Assembly (NCBI RefSeq): GCF_037975245.1
Contig: NC_092570.1
Span: 7,113,001-7,173,000, forward strand
Direction: 5' to 3'
Length of the DNA: 60,000 bases
Origin: Apostichopus japonicus
Lineage: Eukaryota > Echinodermata > Holothuroidea > Aspidochirotida > Stichopodidae
Shown: one piece after another, positions 24,453-35,266 of the stretch
How the letters are laid out: every line of letters starts with the position of its first letter
How positions within the stretch are numbered: position 1 is the stretch's first letter
The notes under the pieces: model-generated
Told to the model about the DNA's origin: nothing
What the model saw: the letters and a program-made list of their open reading frames with translations, nothing else
Databases searched by the model: none
Position numbers and translations under genes: made by a program

Positions 24453-25733
24453 CCTTTCTAACCCTGTCCCCTTTTGTCCCCTCTCACATTCCCCCTATAC
24501 TTAGCAATATGTTTGGCATGTTGCTCGGTTCTTCAGGTGACATATATAGTCTGTTTCAGTACAATTGTTTTCTTGCCTGCTGAAGTCAAATTAGACAAAC
24601 GGAAACTAGATATAAAACTGGAATAATTCAGCAGCATTCTCATATATGTTACACTCCTCTTCTCTTTAGAATCAGCCCGCACTTAAAAGGCATTTTATTC
24701 AGATTTCATTTCAGATATCTATGGCGGTGACTCATCATTCGACTTTTTTATCAAATCAGGGATTACATATACGTAGGTAATCGAATTAAATGCCCCATAT
24801 ATATGTCGAGCCCCTTATTCAATGTTTCATTTATGCAAACGTGCGTAGAAATATCGAGACGCGTGAAGGATTAAGAAACCGATGGCTGCAAACATTTCAC
24901 ATTTTACGTCTGAGTTAATAAAAAGTGAAGTAAAAAGTGAAGGTTAGCGATATTTCCAATTCATAACAACAATACTACTTCCTGATAAGTGCTAAATGTA
25001 AATGGAGCTTAGTTGCCATGGAGATGATTGATGTTACATTGAGAGACCTTTTCTCTCGGTTTGGAAATTGTTCACAAGATCATGTCTGTGGGTCCAAAAG
25101 CCAAAGAAAATATATTTAAGGAACTGAAAATGTAATAAAGGGGCTTGTAAACTTGAAACAATAAGAAATGTGATTTGATGGTAAATTTAATTCATGAAAG
25201 ACCCACTTGCTCATTTTGTAAGTTACCATGGAAACTCTTGCAAACAAACATATTCTCACTGAGTTATGATAAACACACGAGGGGATTTGTCAAACTATCA
25301 ATTAAAGTTTGTGCTGTGTATGTATATTAAGTTTTATGAACATTATAGCATATCTAGCAAAGTTTGTTTGTGTCACCATGTTTTTCTCGTTTGACATCCT
25401 TTAATTTCAAAAGGGTTTTATCACTTTTGGGACTTTTGGCAATCATGATCATCAGGCCAACTGTTATGTTAGTTCATTCTCTGTAGGCTTTGAGACCGGT
25501 ACAATGGATTAATTCAAATAAAAATGAAAGTTTGAGATCATTGCCTTTGTTTGCCAAGGGTGAATTAATCAAGTAGTATTTTGTAACAAAGTGTTTCCTT
25601 CCAACTTGCTAATATTAACTGAATATGTCACTATCTATAAACATTAGAATTTATAACATATGGCCCTCCGATCAAATTAGGTTGGTGATTCCTGGCCATT
25701 GTACTAAAATGATGGAAGGATACTGTATGTGAT
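24453..25733. other. Gene-free stretch
   Basis: Nothing supportable was found; AT-rich unique sequence. Confidence 0.4.
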
Positions 25734-25885
25734 CAGGGGCATATCCAGGATTTTCTAACCCGGGGGGCGTGAATTACTATCTAAGCGGAGCGCCACCATC
25801 AGTTGGCGCGCAGCGTACAAGAAAATTTCTTGTTTTGATACCACCCAGATCACCGGAAATGGCACTTCTCGGGCTTGAAAATGAC
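25734..25885 (+). mobile_element. Partial hAT-like element (left part)
   Basis: It starts CAGGGGCATATCCAGG and carries the CTATCTAAGCGGAGCGCCAC block and the CCGGAAATGGCACTTCTC segment seen at 2140-2225. I could not find a right end or a target duplication. It is either truncated or broken by later insertions. Confidence 0.6.
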
Positions 25886-26051
25886 CAACCAGATGTACAC
25901 TTTTTTGCCTGAGAACCAAGTATTTCCCAATAGTTTTTTCCATCCATAACCTTTTTGAAGATTGTCACCAGTCACAAATCATGTTCGAACTCATCGCATG
26001 TCCTGTGGATCATTGCTTTTGTAGGTGATTCTACGTCGCGGCCCACAATAT

Positions 26052-26165
26052 CCGTCAGCCCCACTTTTCAAGGTTTTAAGCCCATTATTCGTTCAGAATT
26101 TGAAAATTCCGTCAGCCCCACTTTTCAAGGTTTCAGCCCATTATTCGTTCAGAATTTGAAAATTC
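26052..26165 (+). repeat. 57-bp tandem duplication
   Basis: CCGTCAGCCCCACTTTTCAA starts at 26052 and 26109. The units are nearly identical through GTTCAGAATTTGAAAATT. Near-identity suggests a recent duplication. Confidence 0.88.
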
Positions 26166-26809
26166 ACATTTCTCGTGAATAAAGTCACTTCAAAACATAC
26201 CCATATAATGTTGTACAAAATTTCATCAAATGGACAACCAATATAGAAAAACCTCCTTCAACCCCTAACAGACCGGTCAAAATTGCACGAGTAGAGGGTA
26301 GTGTGATAAAGAATGTTGGTCAGAAATTTTCGAAAATTCAGACACAGTTAATTTATTGGTGTACAAATATTAAAACCTCTTAAAACGGCTATTATAAAAC
26401 TTCGTTGAAGGAATTAAAAAAAAAAACATATATTTCCGAAACCGAACACTATACACATAGGCGTAGGAGGGGGGGGGGGGATGCAGCCCCTAATTCGCCA
26501 TTACTAATGTAAAAGATAGTTTTGACATAATTGGACCTTTTCTCCCTCTACATAAGACATTTCGTTGTTTATATTCGCATCCCGCGGTATACTGCGCAAC
26601 TTTCACGGACCGTACGGTACACGATGGCATGCGATGTAATAACCGATGCTTGCTTATATGATATTGACATTAACATGATGAACGCGAAAAAAATTTTTGG
26701 TTATTATTTTTCGGGCAAGTCGGACAGTTTTGAGGCTTTTTATTCTGGAACGCCATTTTCATGCTCACTGATATGATGTGATATCTGCTGTTTGCTTTAC
26801 AAATTCGAA

Positions 26810-27060
26810 CAGACGCGTAGCGAGGAATTTGCCAAGGGAGGAGCGAAGCCTGTAGGCAAATTATCTAAGCGTAGCGCCATCATAAGTTTGCGTGAAGCGT
26901 ACAGGAAAATTTCGGCCGAAAATGCCTCCCAGATCGCTGGAAATGACACTTCCCAGGCCTTGTAAGTTGCATCTAAGCACTTTCTATTTTGAAATTACTA
27001 GCGATATCATCAAAAAATATGCTGTAGGGGGGGGGGGGGGCGGTCGCCCCCTTCCCGAAA
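26810..27060 (+). mobile_element. Partial hAT-like element
   Basis: It starts CAGACGCGTAGCGAGGAATT, close to the CAGGGGCGTAGCGA terminus of the element at 7179. It contains a TTATCTAAGCGTAGCGCCAT block and GTTGCATCTAAGCAC like the copy at 2068. A G-run with a hairpin of complementary C's lies near 27030-27052. The right terminus is not identifiable. Confidence 0.55.
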
Positions 27061-27563
27061 TGCGTCATGTTCCCCGACGACACGGTCGAGTTCGAGACCA
27101 GCCACAGTTGGTTTCATAGCACAATATTCTACATTTTTTTAAGGCGTATACACACACACACGCGTTATGATAGACCATATATAGTATATATATAGATCAT
27201 GAGTGAGAGAGGAAAAATTGGAAACGTAAAAAATGGAGTTGTCGGTGTAAGGGGTAGGGTACGTGAGGCACACGCCCCTTCCGATATCCTTGATCCGTCA
27301 CTGGCTACCCTGTGTGTATAATAGGGATCAGCGCTGTAATGATGTCACTGTTCCTCTTTCTCTTCCCGGTGTCTTGGCGTTTTTCTTTTACTCCCTCCTT
27401 TTCTCCTATTTCTCTCTTTCTTCTTTTTCTTTTCCCTTCCTTCCTCTCCTCCTCCTCTTTTTTCCTTTTTCTTCTCTTTTTTTCTCTCCTCTTTTTCTTA
27501 CCCGGGGGCGCGCGCCCCCAACGCCCCCCCTGGATACGCGCCTGGTGATGGTAGCATCTATAG
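27061..27563. other. Transposon debris and pyrimidine-rich tract
   Basis: A CT-rich low-complexity tract runs from about 27352 to 27500. It is followed by CTGGATACGCGCCTG, which looks like the right end of another hAT-like element whose left end is missing. GATCCGTCACTGG near 27294 looks like a second orphan end. The long charged frame on the minus strand here (27305-27751) is a translation of this tract and the next MITE, not a gene. Confidence 0.5.
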
Positions 27564-28070
27564 CAGGGGTTCCCTAACTGGGGTGCATGAACCCCCAGGG
27601 GGTGCGTGGGTCCATCCCAGGGGGTTCGTGAGATGTTTCTGAAAGTCAAAACTAGAGTACTTTTTGTTGAACTAAAATCTGATATATCATATAAATTAGT
27701 GATGTACAAAAGTCGTAACATAAAAATCGTTTCATACGCATATGTTGCCACAGTAGCACCATACCGTGCATGTGATAAATAACTGAGTTATGAAACAGAC
27801 ACAGGCCGCATGACTTTGGTGAAGTTGGTTTACGCATGACAGTACGTCGTGAAGATAAAGAGCTGATCTGATCTTGAAGTTTCCAAATAAATGTTCATCT
27901 CTTGTTGTTTTCATTACAATATTACACTATGTACTTGATCTTTTACAAAGCACTGTTATGCGTATTATAGTATAATAATGACTCAGATGGTGTCTCAAAA
28001 AGTTGGGGGTTCATGGACAACTCTGACATCCACAGGGGATTCCTTGGGGGATAAAGTTACGGAAACCCTG
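27564..28070 (+). mobile_element. hAT-like MITE, family C copy 2, 507 bp
   Basis: It starts CAGGGGTTCCCTAACTGGGG and ends GTTACGGAAACCCTG. The flanks ATCTATAG (27556-27563) and ATCTATAC (28071-28078) match at 7 of 8 positions. The body aligns with 39298-39804, for example GTGATAAATAACTGAGTTATGAAACAGACA in part and AACTCTGACATCCACAGGGG. Its right end lies about 250 bases before the ABCC fragment. Confidence 0.9.
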
Positions 28071-28322
28071 ATCTATACCTCATATTTCCTGTACTGATAT
28101 CACAGAGAGGGTTTTCAACATAAAGTGTAGCTCTGTAATTGTCATTTTGTTAGATGCCCAATTCTCGCAAAACTAATGCAAATATCGTTCGTCGCATCCA
28201 GCTATGATCATCGTGAAATCTTTACTATACATGAGCAAGTTGGGGTTGAGTTATTTATGCATTTTGTATTTCATCTCGTCAGCTGTTAGTGTAATTAAAT
28301 GAATTTCTTTTGCTGTCTACAG

Positions 28323-29812
28323 ATTGGAATTGTTGGTCGCACCGGCGCAGGGAAGAGCTCCCTCAGTAGTCTTGATGAGGTTGGAGGAACCCGGATGGTA
28401 TCGTCACCATTGATAACATTAAAAGTGTCCGAACTCGGTCTTGACGACGTCAGGAGAAATATTTCCTTCATACCCCAGGTAGAAGCCAATTGGTCTCATA
28501 TTTAATAATCATAATTTTTTTATACTATTTTGCTACATTTGTTTGTGGTGTGGGTTTTAATGTCAACCAATCCCATCATATTTACAAAGTGAAACCAAAC
28601 TTGTAGGTAATGGGGAAAATGATAAAATGTGAAATTGGGAGTAAAAAAAAAAATACTTGGTGAGCTTGTGACTCATGCACTTCCTTTAAGGTTGCAGCTA
28701 TTCTACCCATTTTTGTAGGAAAATTGTTATTTTTATTTCTCATTTCTCTCCTTTGTGTTATTATATATATAGAAAAATTATTTGTACTTTCTCATTGAAT
28801 CCATGTCCAAAAGTTACGTGTGCTTTATGCAATGTTTCCTTGACCTCAGGAAATTATTATTATTTTTTTTTTGGAATCAGGAAAATTGCAATTAAATTGT
28901 TCTAAACTTATGGTTTATACCATTTTGATAATTGAGAATTAGCTTTCATTTTATAGGTTTTTTGTTTCCATACAAATATTTCATATTATAGTATTTTTTT
29001 TAAAAGCTTTGCTAGGAGACTGATGGAGAAGTCTCAAAAGTACTTCAAACCAAGGACATCATTTCCACTCGATTGAATAAAATTTTTAGTTGTGGTTGTT
29101 GTTTTTGTTTTTCATATCTTTCATAAGAAGGTGATGAATGGATTTCATAATTCTCTAGATGACATAATCAGTCATTTTATTGCAATGGTATTTAGTCCAA
29201 AGCAAATTTCGGTCAAATTGTTGGGATTTTGTTATTTTGCCAGTTCGGAGGATCGCTCATAGAAATAACTAATAGAATTTTCTTGATTTAAATGAAATAT
29301 TGAAAGAGTTGAACAGTTTGGAATATGAACTTCATTGCTATGGGGTTATGAGATGGATAAAGATTTAACAGGTGCATTGCACACTGTTGCTTTAATATAA
29401 AATAATTAAATTCTATATACATTGTTACTTTCTAGAATCTGTAGGGAGGCAAAATATTGTGCTGAAATGCAGAAAATATAAATACAATTCTAAAATACAA
29501 TTTTGAAAAAAAGTTTCTCATGGTATTTTTAGATATTGAAAATGCAGTTTTATTATTATTTTCTTTAAATCCATTTCTACGTTTACATATGTTAACCCAG
29601 CACTGTCAGCATGTGACTCATGTTTTTATCCAGACGTCTTTGTTTCCTGAAAAACTGGTTCATGTTTTCGAAGCAGAAATATAAGTTAAATGTTCTGTTT
29701 CATTTTGACCTTCTTTATAGGGTTCTACATTGTTCAGTGGAACTCTCCCCCCAAAATCTGGACCCCTTCTCAGAACACTCGGGTGATTCTTCGTGGAAAG
29801 GTCCTTAAAGAG
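28323..29812 (+). pseudogene. ABCC-type (MRP) transporter fragment, two broken exons
   Basis: Two exon-like segments with proper AG/GT borders encode the start of the second nucleotide-binding domain of an ABCC exporter. Segment 28323-28478 has the Walker A motif GRTGAGKSSL and ends ELGLDDVRRNISFIPQ. Segment 29721-29812 contains TLFSGTL, NLDPFSEHS and VLKE. Between these islands the frame slips. Three single-base insertions in the first segment return to frame, while two in the second lead to a premature stop. All five can be read as +1 insertions. Removing them gives 51 and 30 codons, close to the 52 and 30 I recall for the matching exons of vertebrate ABCC4. The Q-loop to signature (LSxGQ) exons and Walker B were not found downstream, nor any membrane-domain exon upstream. 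I read it as an unprocessed duplicated pseudogene; assembly indels are an alternative. Confidence 0.75.
28479..29720. other. Retained intron of the ABCC fragment
   Basis: AT-rich intron-like sequence between the two exon segments. It starts GTAGAAG and ends TTCTTTATAG, so both borders are consensus. Nothing else is recognised. Confidence 0.55.
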
Positions 29813-30124
29813 GTAAAACATGATTTTGTAGTGGGGGTAAACATATGCAAGATCCACCTGCTATTTTAGCTGTGTGTACTCATCTACCATATACCATGGA
29901 AAGGATAAATCTTGTCATTTAAACGAAACAAAACTCAGTGTCAACTCCCCATATCTTGGAATTATGATTCATTTCACACAGATGGTTGTGCTAGTTTTGA
30001 TTAATTGAAACTGTTGATTAGACAAAACTTGGCATTAATCAGAATGATGGCAATCACCTCTTTTTGATGGTTATTAGCTTTAAATATGAATTAAACCAGG
30101 TTTTAGTTTTTGTCTCCTTTGGGA

Positions 30125-30493
30125 TGATGAATCACACAGTAACACTGTGTTAGCATGTGCTGTGGATATGTGAGAATAGCATACAGTACATAGTTATCCT
30201 AATAGGACTGGGTCATATTTCATCAGTGTTACTATATGTCTTATCGCCATATAAACACCACAGGTTGGCTATAAGATTGCCATCAACACGTTCTCACCTA
30301 ACCTGTCCACCGGTATAAATTTGATATGATAAATCACACAGTAACACTGTGTTATCATGTGCTGTGGATATGTGAGAATAGCATACATGTAGTACATAGT
30401 TATCCTAATAGGACTGGGTCATATTTTATCAGTGTTACTATATGTCTTATTGCCATATAAACACCACAGGTTGGCTATAAGATTGTCATAAAC
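30125..30493 (+). repeat. Direct duplication with a 202-bp period
   Basis: About 160 bases beginning AATCACACAGTAACACTGTG at 30130 recur at 30332 with few changes. One change is a 4-base insertion (ATGT) in the second copy. Each copy contains the palindrome ACACAGT-AAC-ACTGTGT and ends after GGTTGGCTATAAGATTG. The 40-odd bases between the copies are unrelated. Confidence 0.9.
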
Positions 30494-30783
30494 AAAAATA
30501 ATAATAAATGAACCTGACACACATTTCTTGCGAAATACGTAAACTGTAACCAAGGTTTGATTTTCCACATGATAAGCTTCGATGACTTTAAACTCAGTGC
30601 AAAAGAATGTCAGCATCTTCTGTATAATGTATTGCCATTGACGAGAAAAACACTTTTCATGTTGTGTAGTTTTCAAATCTAGTATTGCCTTTTCAGTACC
30701 TCTATGATGAAAACCTTTTCAAAAACTAAAACCATACAAGTGAGATGCTATACTTATGATATTATTGTCTATATTATTCTTTT

Positions 30784-30819
30784 AATTATTCTTATTATTC
30801 TTTATTATTATTGTTATTA

Positions 30820-30895
<76 letters not shown>

Positions 30896-30907
30896 TTATT
30901 ATTATTC

Positions 30908-30985
<78 letters not shown>

Positions 30986-31010
30986 CATCATTATATCATT
31001 ATTATTATTT
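30784..31010. repeat. TTA/ATT trinucleotide microsatellite
   Basis: About 225 bases of TTA repeats with rare interruptions (TTC, TTG, AAT). The poly-isoleucine frame across it is an artefact. Confidence 0.96.
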
Positions 31011-32390
31011 TTCATGAAACTCTGGTGAGGTCCTTTCAATTGAGAATACGTTACATGTATACTTCAATTCATGTATGAGATTTGTGATATGTCACAGGCA
31101 TAAAAATTTACTTTTAATTCTGACACGAACAAAGAATTTAAGAGTTGGTCATTTTCTCGGACAAATGTTCACAAGGGGAAGGAAATCTACTTTTAATAAA
31201 ATCAACCTTGACGGTAAGAAAAATTAAAATTCTTTGGTCGATTTGAAAGATGTCTGTGTTGACAATTGAATGGAAAGTCAAAATTGCTTTTCTTACAGTC
31301 GCTTTAAATGTCCCAAGATTTACTTAATACTAGAGCACTATATAGAACAATGGCTTTATGGAGCATGGAATTAGTTAAAAGTCTATGGACACCTATGAAC
31401 AACATTGTCCTAATCACTCTAATAGGCATTAGAAATCATGAAAATTGCTGCAACTCCCATCGAAATCCATCCAAGATTGACGGTTGCACCAGTCATTTCT
31501 CAATAATTCTAGTTTTATTTATGAATAAACATTAGTTACTTACGCACATTGATGATGCACAGGGAGTGACTGCGTAATCTTCTGTTATGTTTATCCCTTT
31601 GTTTTCAAGGACACTGAACACAGATTTGTGGCCTACGGTGATTTTTTGAAATATTTAAAGGTTTCTTTGAAACGAGGAACATCACATTATTTGCCTTCCA
31701 CCCTCCCCTTCTCAAATATTTATTTATTACATCAAATTTTGTTGCCAGTTCCAAAGTGGAATTTCCTCTTGTTCTCATCCTATCACCTTCCACCCTTTAT
31801 CTCTTTTATCTTATATTTATTTTTTAAATATATTTATGTTTTGGTGGTCACATATATACAATTTTTTTTTATGAAGACATCAACTCTAGCTTGTATTGCT
31901 ATACAGACGTGCGTGATAACCCAAACCCGCGACTTTTTTAAGTACTTCTATATTCTGCTTACGAGACTAACCCAAACATTACTGTGGGCGTTGCATGCAA
32001 TTCACAGAAAATAAAGTCACCAGCAAAAGCCACACAGACAGATTTAATGCATCAGTGGATGCCTTTTACTATACATGCTAATAATATCTAGATAAAACTA
32101 TGGCTTCTGATAATGAGCGAAATTTGTGGTAAAAGAACAGGTGATGTAGGCTATTTACAGTAAGTACCTCCGGGGGCATTAAACACATTTTTTTTTAATA
32201 CAAAATGTTTAAATGTGTAAATCTACTTACTGGGTATTGTCCTCTTCTGTAAGATGTCCAAGAGATCTTTGGATGTATAGAACTATTGTAAGTATGAATC
32301 GAATTACTAATTAGCATTCTTTTAACAAATTAACAAACAATGGAGAACTGACTGGAAGATTAGAAGGAATGGAAAAGAGCAAAGAAATTA
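31011..32390. other. Gene-free stretch
   Basis: No gene is recognised. The 128-codon plus-strand frame at 31628-32014 is hydrophobic and AT-driven, without a recognisable domain. Confidence 0.4.
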
Positions 32391-32700
32391 ATGACTGGAA
32401 CAGGATTCAAATCAGTGACCTCTAGATTATAGAGACCTCTAGTTTATAGAAACCTCTGGACCTCCTGGCTTACATAAAAAAAAGTCAAAGAAGTTCTCTC
32501 GAATTCCCTTCTCTGCTCCTTTCTGAGTGGTATCAAAAAAAAACTGGTGCGTGATCCCTGGTTGCACGGTTTGCAAGGTGGCTTCTCACTGGCACCTCCA
32601 GCAGGAGATGGCAATATAGGGACCGCCACCAACTAAAGGGCTGGATAGCTGCTCGGTAGGTAGAGCGCAGGGCTCTGATCCAAATCCCATTCTAGCCATT
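32391..32700. mobile_element. tRNA-SINE remnants, two orientations
   Basis: On the minus strand, GATTTGAATCCTG (about 32401-32413) resembles an RNA polymerase III B box preceded by an anticodon-arm-like CTAGAGGTC segment. On the plus strand at 32641-32690, TAGCTGCTCGGTAGGTAGAG resembles an A box and GATCCAAATCCC a B box. The two are only about 20 bases apart, so the anticodon arm is missing. ACCTCTAG..TTATAGA repeats lie between. Boundaries are approximate and neither is a working tRNA. Confidence 0.45.
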
Positions 32701-34728
32701 AAGTTCTTCATTTCCACAGCATTCTATCGGTAATTTTGATTAGTTTATTATTCAGATAACCAGTTTAGAAGGCGTGATCATCATAAAAGTTATAGAAACA
32801 GAAGATTATTAAGAAAAAACAGTTGTAGAAATTACTCAATTTCTCGTCTCGGTTTGATACATTTCTTAAGAGATTTGCTAGACGGACCACATTAACTCAT
32901 TAAATGACAAGACAATTGCGTGTCAAGTAATGTGTTTCCATGGTTACTGGTAGCTTTCAACAGCTGCAAGCCGGAAACGTGTTGAAAGGAATGCAAAGAA
33001 GGATTTTAGACGGTGTTCATAAGCTTCATGGATTAAAGTGGCTGCTATAGTAACAGGCAGCTGATTCCAAATCCTCGAATGAAGGATGAAGGTCAGGTGA
33101 ACTCAAAGAAATAAGTACAGAGTGACATTTGTGTCTGTTAGTATGTATGTATCTCTGCCTGTCTTTCCGTCTGTCTGTGAAGCATAATCCTGAATCAGTG
33201 AGAGTTGATCAAGTTGTAACTCATACCCGGTGAAGCTAATAAAGGCGCCACTTTGCATCCAGTCCATGGTCAAGAGATATCAACAGATAGAATCAGTTAA
33301 AGTGTTGTAGCTTGGACTGGTATGCTTGTCAGTTTGTGTATACCGCTGTCTGTGAATGTTACACATGCTTTCTCATAAATATGAATAAATTAGTCAAAAA
33401 GACAAAGTTTCATGGACAAAATATCAATTTGAAAAAGTTAGGGGATCTGATGTGTAGGTTCCAATACTTATAATATTAATAACGTAATAATATGTACCAA
33501 TTTATGTACAAAGGAGTTACCATTACTGTTACCTGTTATATATAGTCCAGGGGATTGAGTTAATCCATGTCACTCCTGGCAAATTGAAATGGATGTCTCA
33601 CCAAATAGATGCCTTCACCAAATTGTAATACTGCCCCCAAAAGTCAGCAAGTGTCATGTCCCTTTAATTGCCATAGGTGCCCTTCATAGCAATCTACTTC
33701 TTGATAGAAAGTATGAGATTATTCTAAATCGAAAGTGTGGTCAAAAATATTGATATGTTTCTTTGTCTGCTATTTCTGTATGGAATTTCTCCCATGTTAG
33801 TCATAATGCATTGGTGCCCTCTCAATTTTTTGAAATATAGATCAACTCTAAAGTGAATCAATCTTTAAATTAAAAAGGAAATGTTTGCTTTCTAGAGATT
33901 TGCTATCTCCTTCTGGCTCAGTGTCCAAAAAAAAAGAGGAGAAAATAGGATTCCACAGGAGATATATTTATTTGTACATTCAAAGAGTTAAAATTTTAGA
34001 GAAATTTAAAAGAACCTGATGATATCATTGAATAGACATTAAATATATAAATATTACTTTTTTATTTCAAATATACGTATACATTTAAAATTATTTTTGT
34101 CTTTACTACATGTAAAACAAACATCTTCTTTTTCTTAAATATTAATCATGCAATTTACAGATGAATGTAATTGATTTACTGCCACAATCATAGAGCATAT
34201 ATAGAATAATTTAAAAAGAAATGTTTAAAAATTCTCTGGTAACAGAAGCAAATTTTTGTAAATAAAAAGCCATTTGTGAAATTATAAATTTAAAATAAAA
34301 CCTTCTCTAACAAGCAAGCAAGTCTTTTTTATTTTGTTGATCAATATATATTTCTCTCAAAGTTTGGCCTAATTTTTGCTCATTCTGTGAAAAGGAACCA
34401 ACAGTTGGGAGAAGAAGCAAGTTATTGTCAACAAGGTTCTTGGAAGTTTTATATCTTTAAATCTATACATTCAAGAGTCCTGATGGAATGTTCAGGCTAG
34501 ACTTAAAATGAAATCGTTCTCCAGAGAGAAATTTATTTTTGGCTGATAAAGGAGGAACATACTCTAAACTCTCCGTTCAATTTTGAATTCGTTTCGTCCC
34601 TAACGTGTTTGGGCTCAAAAATATTAGCAGTTGATACGTCTCAGCACAAAAACTTGAAGGAAACAGGTGTACTATCTTAGATGTGTGAAACAACTTTTTT
34701 CTCAGGAATGACAGTTGCTCATATCCTT
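32701..34728. other. Gene-free stretch
   Basis: AT-rich sequence with no recognisable gene, exon or bounded repeat. Confidence 0.4.
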
Positions 34729-35099
34729 ATTGGCTCATTCAGTTATACAAGAGTTTCCGATTGGAGAAAAAAGATGGACAGTTTATTCCAATTAAGGACT
34801 TTTTAAAATGTCATGTGACAAAGTTTCGTAGAAGAAGTGCAAAAAACCGACGGATGCCAATTTAATTTGACAAATTCTGGTTTTGTGCCAATGACAACTC
34901 TGGACGCTGAATGAACCAATGGAAACAGACTAGAAACTGTCATATGTGAGAAGATCGTCAGATGTCCACTTTTCGTGCATAACGACGATGTTGACCAATG
35001 AGAGTAAGAGAAACTAATGTACGCCAATTTTAATTTGACACACGTCAATTTCAGAACCAATGGCACGTTAGGCTCGCCTGCAAGGGCTTCTGTGATTGG
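34729..35099. promoter_or_regulatory. Cluster of ten CCAAT motifs
   Basis: CCAAT starts at 34788, 34857, 34888, 34916, 34995, 35024 and 35057, and its complement ATTGG at 34729, 34760 and 35095. That makes ten in about 370 bases, where roughly one is expected by chance. Part of this comes from an internal repeat: GCCAATTTAATTTGACA near 34856 and GCCAATTTTAATTTGACA near 35023. CCAAT is the binding core of NF-Y. The cluster lies 3' of the ASB gene, so it could be an enhancer or a promoter of an unseen transcript, or only a CCAAT-bearing repeat. Confidence 0.4.
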
Positions 35100-35266
35100 T
35101 CATAAAATCACTATTTGTAATGAAACAACCTACCACCTTTAACATACTGTACAAAATGATCTCTGTAGGCTATGAGAAATCAGTTACGTATGGATAAGAG
35201 CACCATTTAATTATTAAACCCGCAATTGTAACCCGCAAAGTTCGTTTCGTGTTGTATATATGTAAT

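Noticed and set aside
25734-27543. One 1.8-kb hAT-like element from CAGGGGCATATCCAGG to the orphan end near 27530
   Set aside because: The ends are similar as inverted repeats but the 8-bp flanks do not match, and the interior contains other element starts.
27305-27751. A 148-codon minus-strand frame with a Lys/Glu/Arg-rich middle
   Set aside because: It is the complement of a CT-rich tract joined to a MITE; composition alone explains the charged residues.
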